The translations under genes were made by a program, and so were the position numbers. From the NCBI RefSeq assembly GCF_002160325.1, contig NZ_NFKJ01000006.1:80243-144242 (forward strand): DNA of 64,000 bases, written 5' to 3'. Below, in pieces: positions 1 through 8,514 of this stretch; the first letter of the stretch is position 1; every line of letters starts with the position of its first letter. The stretch comes from Lachnoclostridium sp. An181. GTDB lineage: Bacteria; Bacillota; Clostridia; Lachnospirales; Lachnospiraceae. Below the pieces are notes generated by a model. The model did not search any database. It was not told the origin of the DNA and saw only the letters and a program-made list of their open reading frames with translations.

Positions 1-91
1 TACACTATATCAATTACTTATTTATCTATTTTATCTTTAATATATATTTTTTTATCTATGATGGATTTTGACGATAAATTAAATACACATA

Positions 92-382
92 TCATCCTAA
101 CAACTTATTTCCTTTTTCGCATATTTCATAAATTTCATCATACTTTTTTTCTATTAGTGGTGTGAGCCGTTCTGTCCGTCTTCTCACAACTTTTTTATAC
201 AAAAAATAAGGGACTATCCATCCAATGAATCCGGGAATGGCCAGTAATACACACAATAGGATACGCGGGGGCTGAGCTATAACGGCAAAGGTGGAACCAG
301 CGATAAAAGCGGTTCCTATAATCGCCAGTGCAAATGCATACATGGATGCTCCCCAAGTTTTGGATTTTTTCCAATGTTTCAA
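92..382 (-). CDS. small two-helix membrane protein, unknown function
   Basis: A 96-residue reading frame with two hydrophobic helices (about residues 15-36 and 40-60) followed by a charged cytoplasmic-looking tail rich in Arg, Lys and Glu. I do not recognise the family. The frame starts with TTG and has only a weak AAAGA-type ribosome site, so an internal ATG near 343 is possible. It lies downstream of tsf in the same direction but is separated from it by a clear terminator, so it must be transcribed from its own promoter. The surroundings are AT-rich and hold nothing else that I can identify. Confidence 0.5.
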   Translation of the reverse strand: MKHWKKSKTWGASMYAFALAIIGTAFIAGSTFAVIAQPPRILLCVLLAIPGFIGWIVPYFLYKKVVRRRTERLTPLIEKKYDEIYEICEKGNKLLG

Positions 383-433
383 AATTTCTTTGATATTGGG
401 AACATTCTGTGTTTCTGACGACTTACGGCAAAC

Positions 434-475
434 AAAAAACCCTTGAAAACGCCCGTTTTACGGGATTTTCAAGGG
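434..475 (-). terminator. rho-independent terminator after tsf
   Basis: Read on the minus strand, a 10-bp arm (CCCTTGAAAA) at 475-466 pairs with its complement at 449-440, with a small inner CCCGT/ACGGG stem, and is followed by a T-rich run. It closes the rpsB-tsf operon. Confidence 0.85.
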
Positions 476-501
476 CCTCAAGCACCTTACGGCTTATGAA
501 A

Positions 502-1422
502 TTACATATTCATCTGTTTTGCAACTTCTTCAGCAAAGTTCTCTTCTTTCTTCTCAATACCTTCGCCTGTCTCAAAACGAACAAATTTCTTAACAGAAAG
601 ATTTGCATTGTTCTCTTTTCCGACTTTTTCTACGTACTGAGCTACTGTAAGATCGCTGTCCTGTACGTAAGCCTGGTCTAAGAGGCAAACTTCTTTCAAT
701 TCTTTGTTCAGACGTCCAATGATCATCTTCTCGATGATGTTGTCTGGTTTGTTTGGATTTTCCTGTTTTGCCTGAGCAAGAAGGATTTCTTTTTCATGAT
801 CCAGATACTCCTGAGACACTTCATCACGGGATACATACTTCGGATACATAGCTGCTACCTGCATTGCTACGTTTCTAAGGCATGTTTTGATTTCATCGTT
901 TACAACATCTGTATCAGCCTGTACAAGAACACCGATTCTTCCACCGCCGTGGATGTAGGATACGACACATCCCTCTGTCTCGATCTTTTCAAATCTTCTG
1001 ATGCTCAGTTTTTCTCCGATCACTGCGACTTTCTCTGTCAGAGCGTCCGCAACTGTTTTGCTTGTATCTTCATTCCAAGCCTCTGCCATAAATACATCCA
1101 TATCTGCCGCATTTGATGCGAGCGCCTGATTTGCAACACCTTCCACGAATTTCTGGAACTCTTCATTCTTTGCAACAAAGTCTGTCTCAGAGTTTACTTC
1201 TACGATAGCAGCTGTTTTGTCATCTTTTACCACTGCTTTTACAAGACCTTCTGCAGCAATTCTGTTCGCTTTTTTCTCAGCTTTTGCCTGACCATTTTTT
1301 CTCAAGAATTCTACTGCTGCTTCCATATCTCCGTTTGTCTCGTTCAGCGCCTTTTTGCAGTCCATCATTCCAGCGCCTGTCATTTCTCTCAATTCTTTTA
1401 CCATGCTTGCTGTAATTGCCAT
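502..1422 (-). CDS. tsf: elongation factor Ts
   Basis: Guanine-nucleotide exchange factor for EF-Tu in the cytoplasm: it releases GDP so that EF-Tu can bind GTP and aminoacyl-tRNA. The 306-residue product has the N-terminal UBA-like domain (TGAGMMDCKKAL), the EF-Ts signature TDFVAKN near residue 80 and a complete C-terminal dimerisation half, the usual full length. I place the start at ATG 1422 because GGAGGAG sits 7 bases upstream; an in-frame upstream ATG at 1437 overlaps this site. It follows rpsB, the standard bacterial order, with an intergenic hairpin between them that may lower tsf transcription. Confidence 0.97.
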   Translation of the reverse strand: MAITASMVKELREMTGAGMMDCKKALNETNGDMEAAVEFLRKNGQAKAEKKANRIAAEGLVKAVVKDDKTAAIVEVNSETDFVAKNEEFQKFVEGVANQALASNAADMDVFMAEAWNEDTSKTVADALTEKVAVIGEKLSIRRFEKIETEGCVVSYIHGGGRIGVLVQADTDVVNDEIKTCLRNVAMQVAAMYPKYVSRDEVSQEYLDHEKEILLAQAKQENPNKPDNIIEKMIIGRLNKELKEVCLLDQAYVQDSDLTVAQYVEKVGKENNANLSVKKFVRFETGEGIEKKEENFAEEVAKQMNM

Positions 1423-1480
1423 GATTTTCTCCTCCATCGATTGATTTTCTCTATTATACTCTGCCTTTTGTCACGTTTAC

Positions 1481-1517
1481 AAAAATGCTCCAACCTGCAT
1501 GTTTCAGGCTGAAGCAT
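1481..1517 (-). terminator. intergenic terminator/attenuator between rpsB and tsf
   Basis: On the minus strand AATGCTTCAGCCTG pairs with CAGGTTGGAGCATT around a 7-base loop and is followed by five T. It sits 11 bases after the rpsB stop and 59 bases before the tsf start. It probably trims readthrough into tsf rather than fully ending the operon, because I see no good promoter between it and tsf. Confidence 0.7.
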
Positions 1518-1528
1518 TCTCATCCCAA

Positions 1529-2290
1529 TTATTCTTCTTCAGCAGCCTCTTCTGTTTCTACTTCAGTTTCTTCAGTTGCTTCTTCGTATACTTCTTCTAC
1601 TCCTGTAGCTCCCTGGTTTGCCTCGATGACAGCATCTGCCATTTTAGCTACGATCAATTTTACGGCTCTGATAGCATCGTCGTTTCCTGGGATCACGTAA
1701 TCTAATTCTTCCGGATCGCAGTTTGTATCAGCAATTCCGATCAACGGAATTCCAAGTGTATGTGCTTCCTGTACGCAGATTCTTTCTTTTTTCGGGTCAA
1801 CAACAAAGATTGCGTCCGGAATCTTTTTCATCTCTTTGATTCCGCCAAGGTTTTTCTCAAGTTTCTCCCACTCTTTTTTCAGTGCGATAACTTCTTTCTT
1901 TGGCAATACATCAAATGTTCCGTCTTCAGACATTGCCTCGATCTCTTTCAGACGGTTTACTCTGCTCTGGATTGTCTTGAAGTTTGTGAGCATACCTCCA
2001 AGCCATCTCTCATTTACATAGAACATTCCGCAGCGCTCTGCCTCAGTTTTGATTGCATCCTGAGCCTGTTTCTTTGTACCAACGAAAAGGATTGTACCTC
2101 CGTCTGCTGCAATGTCAGAGATTGCTTTGTACGCCTCATCTACTTTTCCTACAGATTTCTGAAGGTCGATGATATAGATACCATTTCTCTCTGTGTAGAT
2201 ATAAGGAGCCATCTTAGGGTTCCATCTTCTTGTCTGATGTCCGAAATGAACACCTGCTTCCAAAAGCTGTTTCATTGAAATAACGCTCAT
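1529..2290 (-). CDS. rpsB: 30S ribosomal protein S2
   Basis: Component of the small ribosomal subunit, bound near the head-body junction where it helps recruit S1-like functions. The 253-residue product opens with [19 protein letters not shown], the family signature, and carries the second signature around residue 200 ([22 protein letters not shown]). The C-terminus has a strongly acidic Glu-rich tail of about 20 residues, as in many clostridial S2 proteins. ATG 2290 is chosen because GGAGG lies 8 bases upstream and because this matches the family start. First gene of the rpsB-tsf operon, driven by the promoter at 2410-2438. Confidence 0.97.
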   Translation of the reverse strand: MSVISMKQLLEAGVHFGHQTRRWNPKMAPYIYTERNGIYIIDLQKSVGKVDEAYKAISDIAADGGTILFVGTKKQAQDAIKTEAERCGMFYVNERWLGGMLTNFKTIQSRVNRLKEIEAMSEDGTFDVLPKKEVIALKKEWEKLEKNLGGIKEMKKIPDAIFVVDPKKERICVQEAHTLGIPLIGIADTNCDPEELDYVIPGNDDAIRAVKLIVAKMADAVIEANQGATGVEEVYEEATEETEVETEEAAEEE

Positions 2291-2409
2291 TTTTTGTTCC
2301 TCCATTTGGTTTTTCTTCCATATGTTTCTTCTCACTCTGCGGAACTGGTTTCTAAAAAGACTTCAGCACCACCGCAGTATCCACATATGTGTTTTTTCGC
2401 AACGGTTGT

Positions 2410-2438
2410 AGTATACCATAAGTTTTTCCTGCATGCAA
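2410..2438 (-). promoter_or_regulatory. sigma-A promoter of rpsB-tsf
   Basis: Minus-strand TTGCAT (2438-2433), 17-base spacer, TATACT (2415-2410). This leaves a leader of about 110 bases before rpsB, long enough for an autoregulatory structure, although I recognise no known S2 leader motif in it. Confidence 0.75.
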
Positions 2439-2488
2439 GCCCAACAATAGAAAATACGCTTTGCAACTTTCTATTGTCACAACACACA

Positions 2489-2520
2489 CAAAAGGGATGT
2501 CATATTTTCATGACATCCCT
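2489..2520 (-). terminator. terminator after the NlpC/P60 gene
   Basis: Perfect 10-bp inverted repeat AGGGATGTCA/TGACATCCCT (2520-2511 and 2502-2493) with an 8-base loop and a short T run on the minus strand. Confidence 0.75.
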
Positions 2521-2539
2521 GCATATACATTTATTAATC

Positions 2540-3646
2540 TTACCACCATCTGGTAAACCAATAGTTACCCCAGACATTTGAAATCTTAACGACTTCGCCT
2601 TCTGTTGGCGCGTGAATAACCTGCCCATTTCCAATGTAGATTCCTACATGACCTGGCTGACAGAATACATCGCCCGGCTGAGGATTGGAAACCCTTGGTC
2701 CTGCTCCAAGACTTCCTGAAAATCTCGGAACACTGATACCAGCCTGAGCATACGCATATGCGACAAGTCCTGAACAATCAAGTCCCACACCCGGAGTATT
2801 TCCGCCCCAAACATACGGGGTTCCAAGACAGCTATAAGCTGCACTGACAATCGCAGCAGCTACGCTTGTATTTCCACTGCCGCCTGTTGAGCCGCTGTTT
2901 CCGCCGCTTGGTTTATTTGCCGGTGGAGCGACTGTAGTGTCATCATTATCGTTGTTATCGTTTCTGTTTGTGGAAGAAGTTTCCTTTGCAGTCTGTTCTG
3001 CCGCAGCTTTTTCCTCAGCTGCCCTTCTCTCCGCCTCGGCCTGTGCAACAGCTGCCTGCAGCTGTGCATCCAGATTGCTCACCTGATCTTTTTTTTCTGT
3101 CAAAGTCTTATCAAGGGATGCTTTCTGACTGTCATACTCAGCCTGCTGTTTTTCCAGGTTATTCATCTGCTCTTCTTTTGTCTTTTTTAATTCTTCAATT
3201 TGCTCTTTTGTTTCTATGTATTCTTCAAGCTGCTGACGGTCATATTTATGTACGTTCTGAACATATTCAGCCTGACTTAATGCATCTGCAAAAGATTCTG
3301 ATTCAAAAATCTTTTCCAAATCTGCCCCAGAGCCGTTCTCATACATGTATTTAATACGAAGTTTCATATCTTCATACTGCTGATCTGCTTTCTTCTCTGC
3401 CGCAGCCAGATCATCTGTAGCTTTTGTAATCTCTTCACCTGTCTTGACCAAATCTTCTTCCAGACTGTTAATCTTGGAGATCGTCTCATTCAACTGTTTC
3501 TGCAAGGAGTCCACCTGACTCTGTGCAGCATCCTTCTGTTGCTGAATACTGTCTACATCCGGAGCTGCCAATACCGGCGTAATGACCATAGAGCCGGCAA
3601 GAAGAGAAATTACCAGCATCCGTGTAAGCTTGTTCAGTCTATTCAT
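2540..3646 (-). CDS. PcsB-like secreted NlpC/P60 peptidoglycan hydrolase
   Basis: Exported cell-wall endopeptidase, by family cleaving the stem peptide (gamma-D-Glu to diamino acid) during cell separation. The 368-residue protein has a signal peptide (residues 1-28, ending VLAAP), a long coiled coil (about 30-215, Gln/Lys/Glu-rich heptads), a low-complexity Asn/Asp/Pro/Gly linker (about 215-260) and a C-terminal NlpC/P60 domain. The catalytic Cys is in LDCSGL near residue 290 and the His in GHVGIYIG near 333. The coiled-coil plus linker plus hydrolase layout matches PcsB/CwlO-type enzymes, which FtsEX usually activates; no ftsEX is in the window. Transcribed alone, with its own terminator. 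Confidence 0.9.
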   Translation of the reverse strand: MNRLNKLTRMLVISLLAGSMVITPVLAAPDVDSIQQQKDAAQSQVDSLQKQLNETISKINSLEEDLVKTGEEITKATDDLAAAEKKADQQYEDMKLRIKYMYENGSGADLEKIFESESFADALSQAEYVQNVHKYDRQQLEEYIETKEQIEELKKTKEEQMNNLEKQQAEYDSQKASLDKTLTEKKDQVSNLDAQLQAAVAQAEAERRAAEEKAAAEQTAKETSSTNRNDNNDNDDTTVAPPANKPSGGNSGSTGGSGNTSVAAAIVSAAYSCLGTPYVWGGNTPGVGLDCSGLVAYAYAQAGISVPRFSGSLGAGPRVSNPQPGDVFCQPGHVGIYIGNGQVIHAPTEGEVVKISNVWGNYWFTRWW

Positions 3647-3831
3647 TTTTTTCTTTCACCTGTCCTTAATAAAATTATCTGTTTCCAAACTATTCTTGGA
3701 ACGTCCATCCCAAGGATACATGATTCTTCTTAAATTTGCAATAAGAATCTTTAAATATTTATTTTTATCAATGCTCTTATTATAATTGGTTTCTTATTTA
3801 TTTGCAATATTTTTTAATATTTTTGTAACAT

Positions 3832-4698
3832 TTATTTTGTTTCTTCTAAGGAAGGCTCCGTAATCTTCTGGATAAATAAAACGGTTGCAGTACATAAAGT
3901 TGCACAGATTACCGTGAAGATGCCAGCATACATAACATCTGTAAACATCGCATCAAAAACTCCAAATTCAGAGAAGATGACAGAAACAAGATTTGCCACA
4001 ATATGCGCTGCTATCGGTGCTTTGACAGAACCATACTTTTCATAGACAAAAATCATCATGGCACTCATGATACCCGCATAAATCATTTGGACCAAATTTC
4101 CGTGATATACCGCAAAGATCAGACACGTAATAACAGCCGCCTTTTTGATACTCGCAACTTCTTTCAGGCGATTGTAAAACACTCCCCGGAAGACAAGTTC
4201 TTCTGATATAGGTACCAGAAAACCATTCCCTATAATCCGGATCCAAAACGCCGAGGAATACAGCGCCCTGGCTGTCTGCTGATACTGTTCATCCACAGCG
4301 GTCACATTGGCAATGAGCATCAGATTATTTAAAGCAATGCACGCAGCCGCAGCCAGAACAATGATTGCACCATACTTCCAAATTTTTTCTTTTTTCGGCT
4401 GCGGGATCCCTGCTGCTTTCCGCTTTTTTATATCTCTCAAAAATAAAATAATCATGACCGGAATCGTAACCAGCGCAGCCGCAGCCATGATCTCATTTGT
4501 ATGCGGGAGCAGTTTTTCCATGACCTGCTCTGTAATGGCCATCGCGTCCATGCCTTGTTCCTGAGCCTTCTGAATCTCCGGCCACATCTGCCCCATATAC
4601 CACATAGAAAAAGCGGACGTAACAAACCCTGATATCAAATATGCTATCAAAAGCGGGCCAAACATCCGCAGTATCATTCTCAAACCATTCTTTTGCAT
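3832..4698 (-). CDS. CPBP-family intramembrane metalloprotease
   Basis: Predicted multipass membrane protease of the CPBP (CAAX/abortive-infection-like) family. The 288-residue product has about seven hydrophobic segments. The diagnostic motifs are present: EELVFRG with the EExxxR pattern near residue 168, and the His-containing AVYHGN near 197, a few helices from the C-terminus. Bacterial members are linked to prenyl-protein-like processing, bacteriocin self-immunity or regulation, but the substrate cannot be told here. The start at ATG 4698 has AAAGGA 7 bases upstream. It stands alone, with an AT-rich region on its 3' side. Confidence 0.88.
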   Translation of the reverse strand: MQKNGLRMILRMFGPLLIAYLISGFVTSAFSMWYMGQMWPEIQKAQEQGMDAMAITEQVMEKLLPHTNEIMAAAALVTIPVMIILFLRDIKKRKAAGIPQPKKEKIWKYGAIIVLAAAACIALNNLMLIANVTAVDEQYQQTARALYSSAFWIRIIGNGFLVPISEELVFRGVFYNRLKEVASIKKAAVITCLIFAVYHGNLVQMIYAGIMSAMMIFVYEKYGSVKAPIAAHIVANLVSVIFSEFGVFDAMFTDVMYAGIFTVICATLCTATVLFIQKITEPSLEETK

Positions 4699-4800
4699 TT
4701 CTCAAATCCTTTCCATAAAAAACATTCAATTTCTGTCACTTTTTCTATTGTACTTCTCCCACCTTCAAGATTCAACTTAAAAAACTATAAACTTTATCGC

Positions 4801-4829
4801 TTTACAGGGAAACAGATTTACACTATAAT
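4801..4829 (+). promoter_or_regulatory. sigma-A promoter of the YbaK/ProX gene
   Basis: TTTACA at 4801-4806, 17-base spacer, perfect TATAAT at 4824-4829, about 30 bases before the coding start. Confidence 0.8.
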
Positions 4830-4862
4830 CTTGTTATATAAACAAGAAGAGGAGTGATCACA

Positions 4863-5351
4863 GTGGCTACAAAGCAAGATGTGTACGATACTTTAGACAA
4901 ATACGGAATCAAATATGAGGTCGTTGAGCATGAACCGGTTTACACCATGGAAGACATGGACCGTCTTGGTCTACCGGCTAAAGGAACATTATGTAAAAAT
5001 CTTTTTTTGCGTGATTCCAAAGGGAAACGGCATTTTCTCGTAACTTTGGATGAGAAGAAAAGCGTTGATTTGAAAAAGCTTGGCAAAACCCTTGGAGCAG
5101 GCAATTTAAGCTTTGCATCTGAAGAAAGACTGGACAAATACCTCGGCTTAAAACAGGGGGCAGTGACTCCGTTCGGTCTGATGAACGACAAAGATCATGC
5201 CGTAGAGTTTTTCATTGACAGCAGTCTTACAAAAGAAAAAAGTCTTGGTATCCATCCTCTGGAAAACACAGCCACTGTCTTTTTATCCTATAAAGACCTG
5301 GATAAATTCTTATGGAATTTGGATGTGGATATCAACAAAATCCGCTTGTAA
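4863..5351 (+). CDS. YbaK/ProX-type aminoacyl-tRNA deacylase
   Basis: Predicted free-standing editing protein that hydrolyses mischarged prolyl-tRNA (Ala-tRNA-Pro by ProX/PrdX members, Cys-tRNA-Pro by YbaK members) in the cytoplasm. The roughly 162-residue protein is one YbaK/INS-like domain, with a conserved Lys-containing KNLFLRD segment near residue 45 and the GxxTPFGL-like stretch near 100. A GTG at 4854 overlaps the AGGAG site; the GTG at 4863 has this site 8 bases upstream and is the better start. Own promoter upstream, shared terminator downstream. The PrdX-like subtype is my best guess from length and motif spacing. Confidence 0.85.
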   Translation: MATKQDVYDTLDKYGIKYEVVEHEPVYTMEDMDRLGLPAKGTLCKNLFLRDSKGKRHFLVTLDEKKSVDLKKLGKTLGAGNLSFASEERLDKYLGLKQGAVTPFGLMNDKDHAVEFFIDSSLTKEKSLGIHPLENTATVFLSYKDLDKFLWNLDVDINKIRL

Positions 5352-5377
5352 ACTTCAAAAATTTCATGCATAAACTT

Positions 5378-5413
5378 AAGAAGGATGCTGCATTTACTGC
5401 GCGCATCCTTCTT
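5378..5413. terminator. bidirectional terminator between the deacylase gene and alaX
   Basis: Perfect 11-bp inverted repeat AAGAAGGATGC/GCATCCTTCTT with T-rich flank on the plus side and A-rich on the other, lying between two convergent genes. Confidence 0.85.
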
Positions 5414-5419
5414 TTGTTA

Positions 5420-6565
5420 TTATAACTTATCCCACATTTTTTCAATCTGTTCTTTTGTCCCTTTTAGAGAGCCTTGCACCATGTCCGGCTTTCCGCCCCC
5501 TCTTCCTTGAAACATTTCATTCAAATTATTGGCAATCTGCCGTACATCTTTCTCTTTGCTCCCAATGACGTATTTGTATTCACCGTCTTTTCCGGAAAAC
5601 ACGGCACACATCTTTCCCTTTTTTTCAAGTGCCAGATTCATAAGATTACGCATACCAACTGCATCTGTGTCTTCAAAGAAAATCACTTTGTCACAGCCAT
5701 CCTCCAATTTTTCTACCTTAGATTGAAAAATTTTCTGATTCAGCCCCAAAATTTTTCCTTTGAGTTCAAAGATCTCTTCTTTTAAACGTTCTACAAAATC
5801 TGTAAGCTCCTCCTCTTTTGCGGAAAGCAGAGCGGAGAGCGCCTTCACGGTCGTCTCTTTTTTATTGTAATCTTCAAGAGCTCTAAAACCACATTTCATG
5901 GCTATCCTCACTCCGCCTTTATACTTTTGCATCTGGACAAGCTTGATGATGCCGATTTCCCCTGTCCTTCTCACGTGTGGCGCACAGCAGGCACACACAT
6001 CGTATCCTGGTATGGTAACGATCCTTGTCTGCCCTTCAATCTCGATCTTACTTCTATATTTTAATGTCTCCAACTCTTTGTCATCCGGATAGGACACGAG
6101 AACATCCACATTGGCTGCCACCGCCTCGTTGGCCGCGTACTCCACTTCCCTTAATTCCTCTGTTGTGAGCACACCGTTGAAATCCAAGGTCACATTCTCC
6201 TCTCCCAAATGAAATCCTACATTATTATATCCAAACCTGGAATGCACGATACCGGATACAATGTGCTCTCCTGTATGCTGCTGCATTTTGGAAAATCTCT
6301 TTTCCCAGTCAATGCTCCCTTCCACTTCCTGGCCCATCTTAAGGGGAGCATCCGTAAAATGAAAAATAATCCCATCCTTTTCCTGTACATCCAGCACGCG
6401 GACAGAAGAAATCATCCCTGTATCCGCGCCTTGACCTCCGCCTTCCGGGAAAAAAGCAGTCCTGTCAAGCACGATTTGATATCCCTCTTTTAATGGCATG
6501 CAGGACTCCACTTTTGCCGTGAATGTGCTCATATGACTGTCCTGATAAAATAATTTTTCCGTCAT
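5420..6565 (-). CDS. alaX: AlaX-type alanyl-tRNA editing protein (long form)
   Basis: Trans-editing hydrolase that deacylates Ser- or Gly-charged tRNA-Ala. The 381-residue protein resembles the editing and C-Ala parts of alanyl-tRNA synthetase: a beta-barrel-like N-terminal part with GGGQGADTG near 45, the zinc-binding HTGEH near residue 93 and CACCAPH near 193, a coiled-coil helix (about 235-285) and a DHHA1-like C-terminus ending in a GRGGGKPDMVQG motif. This domain set is the AlaX-L type. ATG 6565 lies four bases after the argS stop and has AAGGATG upstream, so the gene is coupled to argS. The longer upstream frame runs inside argS and is not likely to be used. Confidence 0.9.
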   Translation of the reverse strand: MTEKLFYQDSHMSTFTAKVESCMPLKEGYQIVLDRTAFFPEGGGQGADTGMISSVRVLDVQEKDGIIFHFTDAPLKMGQEVEGSIDWEKRFSKMQQHTGEHIVSGIVHSRFGYNNVGFHLGEENVTLDFNGVLTTEELREVEYAANEAVAANVDVLVSYPDDKELETLKYRSKIEIEGQTRIVTIPGYDVCACCAPHVRRTGEIGIIKLVQMQKYKGGVRIAMKCGFRALEDYNKKETTVKALSALLSAKEEELTDFVERLKEEIFELKGKILGLNQKIFQSKVEKLEDGCDKVIFFEDTDAVGMRNLMNLALEKKGKMCAVFSGKDGEYKYVIGSKEKDVRQIANNLNEMFQGRGGGKPDMVQGSLKGTKEQIEKMWDKL

Positions 6566-6569
6566 GGCC

Positions 6570-8333
6570 TTACATCCTTTCCGGAGCCTCAAATCCCAGC
6601 AGTTCAATGCTTGTCTCCAGAATTCTCTTTGTCACAAGCAGAAGGGCAATATATCCCTTTCTTGTCTCCTCATTCTCCTCGCCGATGATCTTCACCCCAT
6701 GATAAAAACGGTTGAATGTATTTGCCAGATCATAAATGTAAGCGCAGATTTTGTGAGGAGCCAGTTCTTCGTGAGCATTTTCGATCACGCTGTTGAATTT
6801 TGCATTTTCCAGCATCAGGGCTTTTTCACAGTCTGTCACAGCCTCTTTCACTTTCAGTCCTTCTAAAGAGCCGCCCATCTCCTCATATTTTGCCAAAATA
6901 GATTTGATGCGCACAATCGTATACAAAATATACGGCCCTGTGTTCCCTTCAAAAGATGTAAATCTGTCCACGTCAAAAATATAATCTTTGGACGCCTGAT
7001 TTGATAAATCTCCGTATTTTAAAGCTGACAGTCCTACGATTTCTGCTGTCCTTCTTCCTTCCTCCTCAGAAACTGTGCGGTTTTCTGCAATTTTTTTGTA
7101 CATCTCCTCATCTATCTCACGGATCAGATTCTCCAACCGCATCACGCCGCCGTCTCTTGTCTTAAATGGTTTGCCATCCTTTCCATTCATGGTTCCAAAT
7201 CCTAAAAAGGTAAGTTTGGTATCCTCGCCAACAATACCTGTCTTTTTCGCACAACGGAACACCTGGATAAAATGAAGCTCCTGACGCTTATCCACAATAT
7301 AGATAATCTCATCCGGTTTATACTGCTCTTCTCTCTCCACCAAAGTGGCAAGATCGGTCGTGTCATAAAGGGCAGCCCCGTCTGATTTCAAGATCATACA
7401 CGGAGGGATTTCCTTTGTGTCTGTCTCTTCCTTGACATCCACAACAAGCGCGCCGTCATCCAGGTGTGCATATCCGTCTTTTTTCATCTTTTCTACCATA
7501 TCCGGGATATATTTCTGCGCATCGGACTCCCCTTTCCACAGATCAAAAGTTACGTCCAGTTTTCCATAATTCTTCTTTAAATCTTCCACGGAAATGCGCA
7601 TGATGTGATCCCAGATAGCACGGTAACCTCTGTGCCCGTTCTGCAACAGGAAGGTTGCATGCAAAGCCTCTTCTTTATAATCCGCATGTTCTTTTGCATA
7701 CGCGCTGGCTGTAGGGTAGATTTCCTCCAGTTCACTGATCGTAAACGGCGCCTCCTCTGGATACTTACCTGTAAAAGTTTCATCAAAATATGGAAGTTCT
7801 GGTTTGCGTTTTTTCAACTCCGTGATGATAAGACCCATCTGATAGCCCCAGTCCCCAAGATGAACGTCGCTGATCACCTCATGACCGAGAAATCTTGCAG
7901 TTCTTTTGATGCTCTCCCCAATCACTGCGGAGCGAAGATGTCCTACATGAAGCGGCTTTGCCACATTTGGTCCGCCGTAATCCATTAAAATCTTTCTTCT
8001 TTCTTTTGCAGCTGCGCCCAATCTCTCATCAGCCTGCATCTGATTCAGATAATCAGCCACAAAAGACTTTTTCAATGTAATATTGATAAATCCCGGTTTT
8101 ACCATCTGTGCAGACTCAATACAGACACTCTCTCCCAGTCTGTCCACTACATCCTGAGCGATCATAAAAGGCGCTTTTTTATATGCTTTTGCACCTGCCA
8201 TAGCGCCATTGCACTGATATTCACACAAATCCGGTCTGTTTGACAATGTTACTTTTGCGTATTCTCCGCTGTATCCAGCCTTTTCAAACGCATTCTCCAA
8301 TTCTTCTGTCAGGAGTTCTGCCAATTGTTTCAT
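6570..8333 (-). CDS. argS: arginyl-tRNA synthetase
   Basis: Class Ia synthetase charging tRNA-Arg with arginine. The 587-residue protein has the N-terminal Add-1 domain (1-110), the HIGH-type signature LHVGHLRSAVIGE near residue 130, and the DALR anticodon-binding domain with the usual ending GFEAPERM. As in many ArgRS, a canonical KMSKS is not obvious; FKTRDGG occupies the corresponding region near 385. The ATG at 8333 has AGGAGGATG upstream. It forms an operon with alaX. A tRNA-Arg gene lies 4.4 kb away but is transcribed separately. Confidence 0.96.
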   Translation of the reverse strand: MKQLAELLTEELENAFEKAGYSGEYAKVTLSNRPDLCEYQCNGAMAGAKAYKKAPFMIAQDVVDRLGESVCIESAQMVKPGFINITLKKSFVADYLNQMQADERLGAAAKERRKILMDYGGPNVAKPLHVGHLRSAVIGESIKRTARFLGHEVISDVHLGDWGYQMGLIITELKKRKPELPYFDETFTGKYPEEAPFTISELEEIYPTASAYAKEHADYKEEALHATFLLQNGHRGYRAIWDHIMRISVEDLKKNYGKLDVTFDLWKGESDAQKYIPDMVEKMKKDGYAHLDDGALVVDVKEETDTKEIPPCMILKSDGAALYDTTDLATLVEREEQYKPDEIIYIVDKRQELHFIQVFRCAKKTGIVGEDTKLTFLGFGTMNGKDGKPFKTRDGGVMRLENLIREIDEEMYKKIAENRTVSEEEGRRTAEIVGLSALKYGDLSNQASKDYIFDVDRFTSFEGNTGPYILYTIVRIKSILAKYEEMGGSLEGLKVKEAVTDCEKALMLENAKFNSVIENAHEELAPHKICAYIYDLANTFNRFYHGVKIIGEENEETRKGYIALLLVTKRILETSIELLGFEAPERM

Positions 8334-8383
8334 ATATTTTTCATCCTCCTAATCTTTGGTTTCAATCACTGTTTATCTTTTCT

Positions 8384-8412
8384 ATTCTAGCATAGCCTTG
8401 TTCATGCAACAA
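8384..8412 (-). promoter_or_regulatory. promoter of argS-alaX
   Basis: Minus-strand TTGTTG (8412-8407), 17-base spacer, TAGAAT (8389-8384), about 50 bases before argS. No T-box leader is visible between them. Confidence 0.65.
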
Positions 8413-8446
8413 CTCCTTAATTTTAGAAATTCGCCCACTTTTTCTG

Positions 8447-8475
8447 TTGCAAAATCGATCTCCTGCATCTATAAT
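8447..8475 (+). promoter_or_regulatory. sigma-A promoter of nfo
   Basis: TTGCAA at 8447-8452, 17-base spacer, perfect TATAAT at 8470-8475, 39 bases before the nfo start. It diverges from the argS promoter. Confidence 0.8.
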
Positions 8476-8514
8476 CAAATAACAGTAATCATTATTAAAA
8501 TTAGGAGGTTTTTT

